In this document: positions 24,543 to 37,226 of the stretch, one piece after another
How the letters are laid out: every line of letters starts with the position of its first letter
Numbering within the stretch: position 1 is the first letter of the stretch
NCBI RefSeq assembly: GCF_010389155.1
Contig: NC_057766.1
Span: forward strand, 27,847,516 to 27,911,515
Direction: 5' to 3'
Source: Erigeron canadensis
Lineage: Eukaryota; Streptophyta; Magnoliopsida; Asterales; Asteraceae
Length of the DNA: 64,000 bases
Made by a program: the position numbers and the translations under genes
The notes under the pieces: model-generated
Database searches by the model: none
What the model was told of the DNA's origin: nothing
What the model saw: only the letters and a program-made list of their open reading frames with translations

Positions 24543-25960
24543 AAGTTAGAAAACTGATCGAAGAGAATATATAAGAATTGAACTTGCGTATTGAAAGGAA
24601 ATGAATTAAAGGTTGTTTGTTTAATTTGTTGTTTAAATTTCTAGTACAAAACACACAGGTGGTTGGATGTTTGTATATATACTACTGATCACGTACGTAC
24701 GTACGGGATGAGAAAAACACAACGAAGGGGCCAATGCCATGGATTCGCTACTTTTTTACAGTTTCCAAGAAGTTGCTAAACTTAAACAATACTAAAAGGA
24801 TAGTCATATGATTTACTCTTTCTTAATATTTAATCTACAAGATTATATATCAACAAAAAATATGTGTGACTGTGACAAATGACTATCTACGTCATATAAA
24901 ACACGTCATCAAATTTTGTACAGAAAGAAATTATTACATGTTAACATTAAAACACAATTTGAAAGTATTATATTAGAAATTCTTTTAAGATTCATTGCTT
25001 ACATCATAAGTTTAAAATATAAAGCCAATTTATATTATTAGACCCATTTTCTTTATGTAAAGTGTAAACGGCTTTATTAAAGACTTTGCGAAGAAGACTA
25101 TCCGTACATTACTTTTACTTTTATAGTTTTATAATAATGAGTACATCACTAACATATGTTTTGTATCATTTTAAGCGCAATATCATAAAGACAAATAAGC
25201 TATAATAAAAATAAGGGTTTTGTTAGTGACAGCCCTTAGGGTTATCAGTAAAAACTAATTGAGTGCATTAAAATTTGTACCTTGATGTTAGAAAAATCAA
25301 GGGGCGATTTTTAATATATAAAGTACAAGTTTTTAAGCATGTAATATGTAGTGACATCCCTTTATCATTTTCCTAAAAATAATCATAAAAGATGAATAAT
25401 GATCTTTTTCTATACTCTAAAAGAAAGTTAATTTCTTCTAAAATTTATTTAAATACAAAAAACCAATAAAATGAGTTTTATATCCATATAAAAAAAAGTC
25501 AAGTTGTGAAGATTTTGACTAGTCAATTTGAGAAGATCTTGACCCTTGATTTTCATCCAAGTGTCAAGATCTTCTCAACTTAACTAGTTAAGTTAGGATA
25601 ACCTTAGGGAATCCTTGTTACCTTACATTTTTTCCTTTTACCATTAGCTTCTCTCACTTTAAAAAGTTAAATTTGAGCTCGAGAGATCTCGGTTCCCTCT
25701 TCGGCTTTGGTTTGTCGTCGGAAATATTTTTTTATGGGTTAAACCTTAAGTAGGAAGTTATTCTTGAAGTTGACAGTTTTTCTACCTTTGAGTAAGAATA
25801 AGACTTTTTACGTCATAGTTCCTTGTATCATGTTTTTGCGTATCGTTATCGTTGTCGTTGTCATAGAGATAATATAAAATATCCATTAAAACTGATCTCA
25901 CATTTTACTTTACTTTTTACGAGATAGAAGAAGAAGTTGACCCCAAACCGAAGTTATAAA
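24543..25960. other. Upstream region of helicase B and AT-rich spacer
   Basis: Bases 24543-24730 are the presumed promoter and 5' UTR of helicase B. They include repeated ACGTACGT at about 24692-24705. From there to 25960 the sequence is AT-rich. A CAAGATCTTCTCAA stretch near 25565 is the reverse complement of TTGAGAAGATCTTG near 25528, forming a short hairpin. No gene is seen. Confidence 0.55.
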
Positions 25961-26297
25961 GCAAAGTCAAGTTGTCCTTGAGCATTAGCTTAATGGTTGA
26001 AAGACTATCCCCCATACATAAGGTCTTGTGTTCAAGCCTTGTGGAGGACATAATTATGAGGGCTTGGCTTGGGTTTACCCAGGTTCAAGTCTGAAGGGCA
26101 GGGTTTACTCCTATTAATCATCGTGCCTTCGGGCGGATTAGTAGGGGGTTTTCCCCCAATTGGGTATTTGAAATAGGCATTTCTACTTCGAGATAGCTCT
26201 CTAGCGTAGATCCGGTTAAGATAACGTATGCTAGACTTCTCGCTGTCGAATCGTGACACGAAATTTTCATTAAAAAAAAAAAAAGCAAAGTCAAGTT
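25961..26297 (+). mobile_element. tRNA-derived SINE with perfect 13-bp target duplication
   Basis: The body is 25974-26284. GCAAAGTCAAGTT occurs at 25961-25973 and again at 26285-26297. The head has box A (TTAGCTTAATGGTTG, about 25987-26001) and box B (TGTTCAAGCCTTG, about 26029-26041), and the 3' end is an A-run at about 26272-26284. This is a textbook pol III SINE on the plus strand. Its distal part matches the older minus-strand copy at 1370-1560. The open frame on the opposite strand at 26032-26259 is a by-product. Confidence 0.95.
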
Positions 26298-26789
26298 AAC
26301 ACTTTCAAATTTAGACCCACCACAATCACTAACCTAGCTACATAACTTTATAAACATCTATAATTTTATATTGTATCTTAAAATTTAAATTTATATATAT
26401 TATTATTTTACCATATATATTTATTGTTTATATAATTTATATATTGATTAACATAACTATTTTCATTTATTATTATTTTAGCAAACGATAAACACATTTT
26501 TACATACATACGATGTCTTAAAACCCGTCCGTTAGACGGCGGGGATGAAGGGAAGTTGTTTTCATAATTGAAGTGGTTGGTTTTATTAAAAAGTTGAGCT
26601 AATCATTGTAGATGGTTAGTTTGTGTATTAACCTATTGGGGGTAGTGCCCCCTATCATATGGAATCATATGGTGGGAAATTTTTACATGTTTCATGCTAA
26701 AGTCAGAGTTTATGAAGATTAGAATTGGCACTTACGATATACAACATGAGTTAACCAAGGAACAGTTATGGGAACATAATAATAGATAA
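26298..26789. other. AT-rich spacer
   Basis: There is no gene. At 26523-26545 a short hairpin-like CCCGTCCG ... CGGCGGGG stretch sits in AT-rich DNA. It resembles the terminal hairpins of some plant Helitrons, but no CTRR terminus follows at the expected distance, so it is not called. Confidence 0.45.
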
Positions 26790-28208
26790 TTACACGTAAA
26801 TCGTATACACCTCTTTTTTACTTTTGGTGCGACCCCACTCCATCAGAGCACGAAGAGTTGATATTGTAGGTCGAGCCTGCAGTAGAGGCAAACCAGTGTC
26901 TACGATTTCGGAACCACTACAGCAAGCAATTAAATTACAAACATACAGACCCACAAAGATCAATAAAGCATAACCAGATGAAGTGTAAATATAATTACCT
27001 TATGGCAGTTTTAAATGACTTTACTACAGGAATGTCCTCATCATCAATCAAGATCGTAGCAGAGGAACTCGAAAAACAGAAGCTACCTACAATGAATATA
27101 GGGAAAGTTAAGAACATGCTCATTGATTCAAACACGGTATACAACAACCAATATACTACCAAGATACTCCTTAGCGCTCATGGATGTAAGAAGGATGACA
27201 TAAACGCCCGGATGCATTGTTTTCTTCCGAATCATGGAGTCTCTCAGCCGACCCCATAAGGTAACCCTGAGTTGCTGCCCCCTGTATATAGATAATTCCA
27301 AGTTAGGCATCCGCTAACATGGAGTGTAATTAAAACAAAACTACTGTATTAAAATGGAGTTACCGCTCATTAGTCAGATTAAATTCCACAGTTTGGTCCC
27401 GGTTGATTTTTTTGAAGGCGCGCCAACAATAGTCACATAGCCAACCACGTCTAAACATGTAAACCAAAAAAAAAGTTCAGATTCATAATAGCTTATGTAA
27501 CTTCTTCCCCTAAAATATTTATAAACCAATTGAATATAACAACATGAAAAATCCATTATTTTCTTGATGTGTTCCATCTTTTTTTCCCAAACCAAAGATC
27601 AAACTACTATTATATAATAGCATTGAGATAGACAGAAACTTATATATGATGAACATTTAAAAAACTACATACCAACGAAAAATCTGTTCTCCGTGGGTAT
27701 TATCTGCTCAAAGGGCATCAGTTGAAAAGGATAGCGGGTAAACATCTCAATATCATCGGTTGTCTTGCTTACAATTGTTGAACCCTGAAGCTCAATCATG
27801 TATGTAGCATCTTTCATGATCCAAAACCTTTCAGGATTTGGAGCAACAAATAAACCCTTAAAGTTGTAGACACCACCTTCTTCTAAAGTCTGCTTGAATC
27901 GAAAAGCATTCCCAGCCTTAACAAAACAATGGAGCACATTTCCCTAGCAGTAAACAAATACAATTGAGTAAACCACACACAAATAATATACCATACAAAA
28001 TTGATATAAACATCAGTTCCTCATTACAAACCTTCTTATCATAAATTATGTAATTTGTACTCATATACTTGTTCCTTATACTGATCACATCCCAGCGCCT
28101 GCAGACCATGGCAACAATTGGGCCGGTTGAACTTTCATCAATCTGGTCTAAGTAAACAAAAACAATGTCTTTCACTTGTTTTGCTGCAACATCACGGTCC
28201 TTTCCCAT
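26790..28208 (-). pseudogene. RPA1-like OB-fold (DUF223-type) gene, probably disrupted
   Basis: On the minus strand, exon 1 is 28032-28208 (start MGKDRDVAAKQVKDIVF) and exon 2 is 27673-27943, joined in phase. Exon 3 starts at 27450 and gives VDVVGYVTIVGAPSKKSTG, but meets TGA at 27374-27376. Further coding-like exons continue at about 27160-27310 (YRGQQLRVTLWG, an OB-fold strand typical of the family), 26999-27086 (ending IDDEDIPVVKSF) and 26790-26916, each with consistent GT-AG junctions. The protein resembles plant replication-protein-A large-subunit-like, single-strand-binding OB-fold proteins, a family often dispersed in plant genomes. The stop in exon 3, with no clean splice around it, suggests a pseudogene. 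A shorter protein ending at 27374 or a sequencing error is possible. Confidence 0.65.
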
Positions 28209-29054
28209 CCTAATTGTTATATGTAAAACTATAAACTAATGGAAACAGAGGATGCAAAGTGACGATAAGGGAAGGTTAGGTCCATCTTATATAGAACATC
28301 CAGCAACCCAAAGAGCCCATCAAAATTCTGAAACGGTTGCTATTATATATGATCAATCAATATATCCTTCAATACACGGCTCTTGGCAATCCAAAACTGC
28401 CAACTTCTCAAAATTAACTCTATATTAAAATCCTATTATTAACTCTGAATATATGTTACGGTGATAGTGATCAGGGTAAGTAGTAATTTGAGTGGGTAAG
28501 GTAGCATTATTGTATGTTTATTGGCGGTGATAGTGATTAGGGTTAGTAATTTCAGTGGGGGTGGCATTGGGCGGGTTAGGATCCGGAATCAATATGTAAT
28601 TTCCGTCCCCAAAAGTTAACATTAATAAAAGGTGTTCTGGTGGTCACGTGTCCTAATATGAGTATCAACTTTGAACCTTTTTAAATACACTTATCATATG
28701 GCTTTAAAAATAACAAAATTAGGGGATAATGATAAACCACTGAACCATATATGTGGCTTTAATTTCATATGCCAACAAAAAAATTTTAATTTAATAAATT
28801 TTATCATAATTTATTGTAAAGCTTAATATTTATTCCTAATGTGAAAACTTACGTGATATAATTTTGTCATCTATATTTACTTTTTATTAATAAATAAACT
28901 AATAATGATATCATCTTTAGTAACCGTATTTAATTTCAATGTATTATATACTATTTTATTTTTATGTTTAAAGCATAAACTAACAATTAACTCTTGGCAA
29001 TCCAAAACCTCCGTCCTTATATACAATTAATTAACAAACAATAAACTACAATTA

Positions 29055-29185
29055 ACTCTTGGCAATCTAAAACACACATGATCAACATACCCATAATCAA
29101 CATTTAGAAGGATTAAAGCATTCAATTTATTAACACACATAATAACATACCTATAATCAACATTTAGAAGGATTAAAGCATTTCA
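29055..29185. repeat. Two-copy direct repeat, about 63-bp unit
   Basis: The block CATAATCAACATTTAGAAGG then ATTAAAGCATT occurs twice, at about 29091 and 29153 (second copy CTATAATCAACATTTAGAAGG). Each is preceded by an ACACACAT...AACATACC block. It is non-coding. Confidence 0.75.
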
Positions 29186-31475
29186 TTTATTCAATTAACT
29201 AATTAAGAAGAGAGATATTTTAGTTTCAAATTTGATAACACAAACTTAGTTTTTATATAATATATATAGATATAGATATAGATGTGTTAGATAATTATAA
29301 ACTTACGGTAAACGAATCTGGCCGGTTCCAAGCTATCATCACGTTCTATACTAACTAAAGTTTAAGAATTATATGTACACTACAAAAAAAAAAATACTTT
29401 TTAATAATCATCTATTGATTATTATTAAACCTTATACGAGTGCACTTATTACTTATAGTTATCTAAGAATTAAGATTCGACCAATAATTACATATGCAAC
29501 CACATATACCCGACAAAGACCATCAATTAAAAACTCAGGACGAGGACCACAATAGCGCCTCACGACGACTCTTTAAATTTCCACGAACTAAAGTTCCACA
29601 TACTGACACACCTTTTTCCATTTTTCCCAATTCATTTAATTTGCTTTCTCTGTAGCCAATAGAGACATGCGAATATAGCGAAATATATATTCTTCGATCG
29701 CATTTACAGAGATTTCTTCATTATGAAGTTTCCAAATGAAAAATGATATACTTTGTTGTCTTCTTCACAAATATCCTTTTAAATAACATTTGTATAAATC
29801 TATGAGAAAACGAACATTCGGTAAAAATCTATTTTAATGTTAATGATGTTTTTACCAGAATAGTTTCTATTCACTTGTCTCCACTCATTATTGATAATTA
29901 CCATTTACTTCGGCTTGTGTCATTAGTCTTTACCATCGGCTACCACTACATATAAGGTGGTTCCCTATTCTGACATCGTCATTACCTCATATTGACTGTT
30001 ATATCAGTTCTTTCTCTCCAAGACACATCAAAGAACTACTTCTTTCCTATCATACCCTTATCATCATCGAAGGGAAATTATTCAAGTACGCTTACTTAGA
30101 AGCACATGAAAATAAAAAAGTTTGTTATTTTATTTTCTCAAAAACAGTTGTAAAAATCGTACAGTTATATCTTCATTACAGTATGAAACAAGCGCTATTA
30201 GTCACACTAGAACATTATAACGATAATAATTACTACCAGTTATATTCTAATAAAAAAAAATCATCCAAAGTTACAATATTTATACTCCCTTATAAAACAA
30301 ACTCAACCCCCCATTTCTTAAATTTAAGAGCCTGATATGTCAAATTTACCTTTCATCTTAATATATCTTTATTTCTATTTTATAAAGAGTGACTAAATTA
30401 ATGCCCTTAAAAAATTTCAACCTATCTCTCCCTCAAGTAGAAACAAACAGAAAAAAACTCTAATTTACAATTCATCCCTTCCTCCCCCTTTCACATCCCA
30501 CCGTAAATATTCATCACATCGCCGACTGCAATGAAATTATTTTTACATTAAGAACCACATTGTCACCACCGCTGCATTGCGTGTACATCCATTTAGTTTG
30601 AATTTAAAAAAATAGCAATTTGAACTTACGAAAAACGGAGTAAACTGAAGCGGAACGAAAATGTGTAGACTACCTGACATGATGCTTTTTGAGAAATTGA
30701 TTAATTGAAGGCCTTGTTTTGGACTTTTAGTTGGGCTTTATGTATCAAAATGGGCTACACATGTGGACATCCTTAATTTATAAAATACATACTTGTATTA
30801 ACTATAGTTGCTGATTTTTACATTGAATTTTTTTATTCATCTACTGATATTATTAATAAAAAGACAATATTACCCTCTTACAAAGCAACAATTCCTATCT
30901 CACTAGTTGAGGTACAGGAACTTTTATTGTCTACTATTTCGATAAAGTAACATCTCTTTTTCATATCCATTTACATATTTATATATGTTTATATTTATAT
31001 TCATATTCATGAATTCGCATCATCACTCTGTCTTCCATGTCTATGTATATATGTGTGTGTGAATGGAGGGTTGTTGAATTTTTGACTGAAAATCATTGGA
31101 GGCGGCAACCTTCTTCACTCCTTCAGAAACCCCTTTTTTGTTCCTCACTCCCAACCTTATTCTTTTCACTGGATCTTTGGGGTTGATGGAGATTTGGTTT
31201 CATAGATGATAATGATGATGATATCATATATATGTATATTGGTTGTAGATAAACATATAAAACAATGTTTTTCTTTACTAAAAATCACCGTGCATCATGA
31301 AAATCAGCATACATCAATATATATATAAATCTCCGTGTATCAATTTTATTATGATCTCGGAGTCAAATTTTTGTCTTATTTGTTTTATTTTAATATTTGT
31401 TTTACAATAACTAACCTTTATGTATATTTTGGTTTTAATTAATTTAAACTAGAAGGTGAGGGTGAGGGTTTATTA

Positions 31476-31563
31476 ATGTTATTGAAAACAAATCAAGATA
31501 GTGTAAAATTGATTATTTGATGTTATTGAAAACAAATCAAGATAGTGTAAAATTGATTATATG
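31476..31563. repeat. 44-bp tandem duplication
   Basis: A 44-base unit starting ATGTTATTGAAAACAAATC is repeated head to tail at 31476 and 31520 with one mismatch near its end (ATTTG / ATATG). The near-identity suggests a recent local duplication. Confidence 0.9.
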
Positions 31564-33633
31564 ATGATATTCAGTTGATGATTTGTTCAATGGTTTATTT
31601 GATGGTGGATGATCATATTGCCTTCTCTTTTATCTTGAGCCCCATTTGTTCGGATAGGTATTATCGTAAAGGTCAAGTTTATAAATAAGGGTAATATTGT
31701 CTTTTTAATAATGTTTATGTGAATGGATAAAAAAATACAACGTAAAAAAAGGTATATCCTGGCTAGATTAGAATAAATTAACTTATAACATAAGTAATTC
31801 ATAAAAAAGATTAAATTAATTTAAGATAATAAAACTTTCAACTGGAAACAAAAAAAATTACTGTACAAAACATGAAAATCAACAAGTAAACTTCTGAACT
31901 TTGAAAATATATGGCAGTGTAAAAACATTATCTGTAATTCTGTAAATAACTTGCATGTCTCTTGACAAAAAAATAAATAAATCTCAAACATAAAAGATTT
32001 CTAGCCCTTAATAGTAAAGCAATTAACAGCTTAATCTCCCAGAATGAATAACAGTTCATTGACAAGCCCAAATCATTGATACGAACGTTTCAGTCAAGTG
32101 ATCATACTACTACTAAACAACAGCCATACCCGCAACCTGAAGTTGCTGCCGAATAGTCAAAACTCATAGCTAATTGTTCTTAGTAATGAAGACTCGTAGT
32201 TAGTAATTTGTCCAAAGTCGATAGAGGGCTTGAACCAATCAAGAGTTGATTATCAAAGGTCAGTTGCAAAATTACATTTAACTGCAAATCTTAGTAAAAT
32301 GCTAAACATGGTATATTCCTCTGAGACTGTATCCAAGTATATCCAACCCTACCATGAACAGTCGCGATCAAGCCGAGTGTTGGACAAGAAACATAGAATA
32401 AAACAGGTGAAATGCAAGGTAAAGTATCTTTGGCAAATAATCTGACACATTCATGTCCGTCAGAATGATCTGAGTCCAGTCAATGTCTAAAGTGCTTGTA
32501 GTGTCCTTTCGTGTCTGGTGCACTAGGATGCGTCTGTGGCTGGTTTGTTTATGTGTGCATTAGTGCATATAGCAGAAAAGGTGCAATTTTCTATAAGGTT
32601 GAGAGAATAAATCGATTGTTAGATTCGAATGACCAGTGCTTGTTATTTAATTAAAAATCTAATTCATTTACATCATCACTTGATTTATGATCCATATACA
32701 TCAGGAATGCTATTTGCAGGCAGTAGCGCTTCCTTGGATTTTTGACAACTGCGTTTTGTAAACGTCATAATCTAAAACCGGCTTTAAAAAAAAAGCAATC
32801 CCAAAAACCATCCAAGACCCCTGTCACTGGTTAGTAATTTCAAAGCAACAAGGGCAGGCTGAACATAAAAGACAAATTTTGGTGTCAAGTATCCACCTTT
32901 CTTACGAATTTTTGGGTGTACAGAAACACAAAGATTCAAATATATGCCTGAAACATGCAACATCAGATCTGCATGAGTTGTGATATTGCTAAAATTAAAG
33001 AGTAAACCAAAATTGCAAGTTAGCGCCTGGGGACATATTTGTACCTCATGATTATTATTAGAGGGGTGGATAACTCGTTTTCATTGATCTTAACTGCATC
33101 ACCTTACAAATTCACAAATAAGCGAACAATTAACCGTTTATTCATTATCTACCCATTCAAATTATACCCACAAGAATGAACAAGGGCGGGACTAAAAAAA
33201 CAAAAATGGACCAGCAGTCAGCTATAGTTTTTGGTTTTGGGTCCTTGACGGGTGAGAATCCAGTACCAGCAGATCAACAATAAAGAACCAGTTCAACAGG
33301 AGAAATTACATTTTGCCACTACTTTGGTGGTGAAGACATGTAAGGTTAGAAGTGGAAACGATAAAAACAGATGAATGATTAAAGCCAGCTACCTATAAGG
33401 ACCCAAAAATAACAAGCGATGCCAATTATAGAAGATAAATCTGCACTTACATTTCCGAAGAAAAAGCTGTTTGGTATTACACACTTAATATCTTCCCATA
33501 TTCATCACATCAATAAAAGTAGAAAAATGGCACATAATATCTGGAATAAAGAGGAGTACCGGGCATAGAAATGGAGCCGGATGTGCTGGGTCTGCTGATA
33601 TTTTATGTCTGGCAACAGATAAACCATAGAATT

Positions 33634-34810
33634 TCATCGATCAATCAAAAGTAGAGTTTCTGTGTAGGACCTCACGGAAAAGCTTACACTGTGTCCAACA
33701 ATTCCAAGATCCTTGATCCGTTCCGAGTAAGAGTCATAAGCAAAAAGTGCATGAGATCCATGGTCAACTATAGGTTCGCCATTCTTCATAAATCCACGAA
33801 CTATCAAAAATTGTGAATCCCGTGGCATAACAGTAAATAGTTTTGTGAACGATTTAGTAACACCTTGCCCCATCATCCATACACCAAAAAAAGTTCTGTT
33901 TTCATCCGCTTCAAGAGCGACAACAGACTCCATTCGCTTAGAAATATACAACTTATCACTAGTTAGGTGAGCTAAATTATCTGGAAGGCATACTTCTTCA
34001 AACCGCTCACTACTCAAATCAAATGACATAATAATCTACCCTCCGCCACGTTAATCATCTCAAACGCATGCCAATAAATAACCCCGTCAAGAACCGCCTG
34101 ACCCCAACAAAACTTAATCGAATCACGACAAGGCAAATTCTCTCTTCTACTACAAGATAAACTTTTCCATTTCCCCGAAATTAAACTAAAAACCTCAACT
34201 CGCCAAGGAATACAAACCGAAGTGCCATTTTCAAAACTTTCAAAACTATTAATCTTAACAATCTTAACGTCCTTATCTCGACTAACCCCAAAACCTAAAA
34301 TAGTTTCGTAACGCATACACAAAACATTAGGCACATGAACATCAACAAATTTCCTAATCAAAGGATTCCATAAAACAGCCATATAACTTTCGTCTCTATA
34401 ATCATATGGAAAAGGTTGCTCTAGACTATAACCATAGAAGCAAGTTAATCCGTGACAAGAACCGATTACATTTGAATCCTTAAGATTGTTAACAGATTTA
34501 GGAAGAATAGTACTAGGAATTTGGTATTGGTGAAAATTATTATCATCAGTGTCAGCAATGGAAATGTAACTGTAATTTCGATTGTCGGGAGGACAGAGAA
34601 GTATAGAAGCAAAATAAGCCATGAAAGTTGTACTGGTTCTAAAATGAAGTTGTTGTTGAACAGGAATGTACCTTATTAGTAAACGGTCGGGATGTGGTTG
34701 TCGATGACTGACTTCCATTGTTTTGAGACAGACCTGAATTGAAGCAATGGTTTGATAGGAACTCTTTTGATTATTTCAACTTGTAATTCAAATGGAATGT
34801 TATCTGACAT
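33634..34810 (-). pseudogene. F-box protein (F-box associated type) pseudogene, two frameshifts
   Basis: A start at 34810 opens an F-box segment (MSDNIPFELQVEIIKR ... LLQFRSVSKQW) of 44 codons that stops at TAA near 34676. The next segment is in another frame, from about 34705 to 34014. It carries F-box-associated features (NVIGSCHGLTCF, VLWNPLIRKF, ETILGFGVSRD, KWKSL, AVLDGVIYWHAFE). A second single-base frameshift at about 34030 moves to the frame of 33634-34029 (MSFDLSSERFEEVCLP ... SYTETLLLID). Together they cover most of the domain order expected of an SCF substrate-recognition subunit of about 390 residues. Two frame breaks and an apparent short deletion after the F-box make this a probable pseudogene. 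Sequencing error in homopolymers is the alternative. Confidence 0.85.
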
Positions 34811-35269
34811 TTTTATCAGGTTGAACTTTTTAGGGTTTTAACTTTCTAATTTTTTTTTAATTTAATTTTACAAGGGGAGAGTGGAATTGAGATCCTGGGA
34901 CCTGGGGAAACATTTGGAACCCTATATATAAGTGGTTAAAACTTCAATACCCAAACTAATGACTAAAATTTAGAGACATCTTAATACATATGCAATTTAC
35001 TCGGGTCAAGAATTAAGTATCCAATACATCACTAGGTTTAAAACGTTTGATCGATAAACAAATGAGATTGATGCCTGTTGGATGAATCAAATTCGTGGTT
35101 CAGTTTTCTGCTCTTTCATCAACAGCACAAATATGAGTTCAAAATCAATATTAAACTTCAAGATCAAAACAATATATGAATCAAATACATCACAAAGTTG
35201 CAAGTTTGCAACCAACTAAAAGAAATCTGTTCCAATAAAAAGAAAGACCGACAAAGTATGTTCAACAGA
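34811..35269. other. Spacer between F-box pseudogene and the next minus-strand gene
   Basis: These 459 bases hold the former upstream region of the F-box pseudogene and the 3' region of the gene ending at 35270. I see nothing else in them. Confidence 0.5.
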
Positions 35270-37226
35270 TTAAGTTGACGCGGCTGTAGCATTATTTGGC
35301 AAAGAGTAAGCACTTCTACCAGGAATACCAACTCGTCCACGTCCAATTCCATTCCTTGGAAACTCACTGCCTCTTTGAAGCTCATTATCTCGGCTGTTTG
35401 ACTTTGAAGAAGTAGAAGTGTAGCAATTTGTGGAATCAGCTGAATTTGGCTCCCAAGAAGACGACATCCAACTCATTTGATGACTACCTGCAAAGCTATT
35501 GCTCCCTGAAGATTCCTGTTCTTCAGCATCTGCATCACCGCCCCTTCTCACAGTCACATACTTGTGCAGACTTGGTTCCATCAGATCATCATTAACCGCT
35601 TTCTCAGACTCCACAAGATTTTCTTTTTTGAACTGAAAGTCATTTGAGCTTGTGGCAGAGTTCAGGTCAGCTACTGCTTCAAGAATCGAGCACGCCTTGC
35701 TGACACAGGCCGGCAGCGAAAAAGCTGGTGGTGTTACTGGTGTGCTGGTGGGGTTTTTCTGGTGAAAACTTTGGATATCTTCAAGTAACAAACTAGCATA
35801 GGTTGTCGGGTTGGGGTTAGGGGTAAGTAAAGTTTCGGGGTTTATATCTAGGTCTCGAGATAGCCTTGAAGATCGGGTTCTAGATACAATTTGATTATGT
35901 TTTGGATTCTCAATTGCACTTTTCGCCTCATCAATCACATGGTTTTCTTTGGCTATGCTGTTTTTAGTAACAACAACATTGTTGTCTTTGTTATTCATTG
36001 TCTTTTCACCATTTAGTTTCTGCATTTGATATAAACAACTTCTTAAATTCACTACCTAATAAAGAAATCATAAAATCTATACTAAATCGAATCCAAACAC
36101 GCAAACCCTAACAATAAATCGATAATAAAAACCGTATAAAGGCTAAAAAAACGCTTACTTTAATGCCCGGTTGCTCAGATCCAGCAGCAGCATTGGTGTC
36201 GATTTCAGCTAAAGGATTCCTTCTATAAGGAGAATGTTCAGCCTTTCTCGAATTGCTTCGACTCAATGTCACCGGCTGCTGGTTCTCATTCAAAACCCTA
36301 ATATTCGCCCGAGCCGGCGACCTGGCCCGTGGAGACGCCACAGTCCGAGAACCCACCGTCTCGCCTCCATTTCGCTTCACTTGAATCCTCTTCATTCCTG
36401 CACCATTAACCCCCTCACCACCAGCACCACTATTACTCTTATCTGTAGCCGGAACCGAAACCATCTTCCCTGGCCTAATGCCGCCACCACCGCCAACAGC
36501 ACTACCTACACCACCATTCGAATTAGGATTCGGAGATTCAGATCTTCGATTTGGGGATCTACTAACTCTCCTTCCATTTCCACTCCCACTTCCTCTTTCT
36601 TTACTCCCAGATCTCTGTTTCTGTCCATCTCTTTCTCTACTTCTTCGTCTCGAAGACGGCGATGAAACCCTAACCTCCCTCTGCCGTCTCCGGTGACTTT
36701 CTCCATCCACCGCCTCATCTTCACCATCATTTTTCGTACCCATTTCGATATCAAAATCGAAACTTCTCTTTGAACCGGAATACCTCCTGCCACGTGTCGG
36801 CGTTTCACCACCGGCCGCCGGTTTCACCCCAGATGAACTCCGGCTAAGCCTCCCACACTGTATCAAAATCGCATCCACTTCTTCCTTCGTACAACTCGAG
36901 GTCCTCACCGCCGAACCCATCACTCTCACCGGCTCACCGACGTCTCCGGCCACCTCTCCGGCACCGGTGCCGGAAAATCCACACTCATGGGTCTTCTTCC
37001 GATCGACAGATTTTCGGATTTCCTGATCTGGGTTTCGATCAATTTCATGACTTTTTCTATTTTTCACAAGGAAAACATCTTTTTTCAGATTTTCTTGAAC
37101 TTTAGCAACCACGGGGACGGAACTAATGGTGTTTTCCGGTGGTTGTGGGTTTGGTTTGACTTTGACTTCCGGTGGTGGGGTAGGGGTTGAAGTGATAGTA
37201 CTAGTTTTGCTGCAACAAGCACCCAT
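35270..37226 (-). CDS. At1g65710-like basic Ser/Arg-rich protein, probable N-myristoylated (2 exons)
   Basis: Exon 1 is 36159-37226 and exon 2 is 35270-36019, with a GT-AG intron in phase 0. The protein is 605 residues. It starts MGACCSKTS: Gly2 with Cys4/Cys5 is a classic N-myristoylation plus palmitoylation signal, so plasma-membrane attachment is likely. The interior is low-complexity and basic, with RRRSRERDG, Gly-rich and SPNRR/SPARA stretches, plus conserved-looking blocks KEEVDAILIQCGRLSRSSSG (about 113-132) and TPTRGRRYSGSKRSFDFD. The C-terminal half has TYASLLLEDIQSFHQKNP and SLPACVSKACSILEAVADL. The order resembles the uncharacterised Arabidopsis At1g65710 family. No enzymatic domain is visible and the function is unknown. 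The exon 1 opposite strand is open by composition only. Confidence 0.85.

Larger units (their letters stand above)
28209..33633. other. Long AT-rich spacer, no gene recognised
   Basis: Over 5.4 kb contains no open frame with a recognisable domain. Small direct repeats lie at 28440-28560 (GGTGATAGTGAT twice), 29040-29190 and 31476-31563. A pyrimidine-rich stretch is at 30300-30490. The last few hundred bases may be the former 3' region of the F-box pseudogene. Short open frames such as 32230-32445 have no homology I recognise. Confidence 0.55.

Noticed and set aside
25983..26045. Possible functional tRNA gene
   Set aside because: Box A and box B are present, but the segment is embedded in a 311-bp unit with A-tail and target duplications, so it is a SINE head rather than a tRNA gene.
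36234..36696. Plus-strand Ser/Pro-rich open frames
   Set aside because: They are antisense of the low-complexity Arg/Gly/Ser-rich exon of the At1g65710-like gene and open because of composition.
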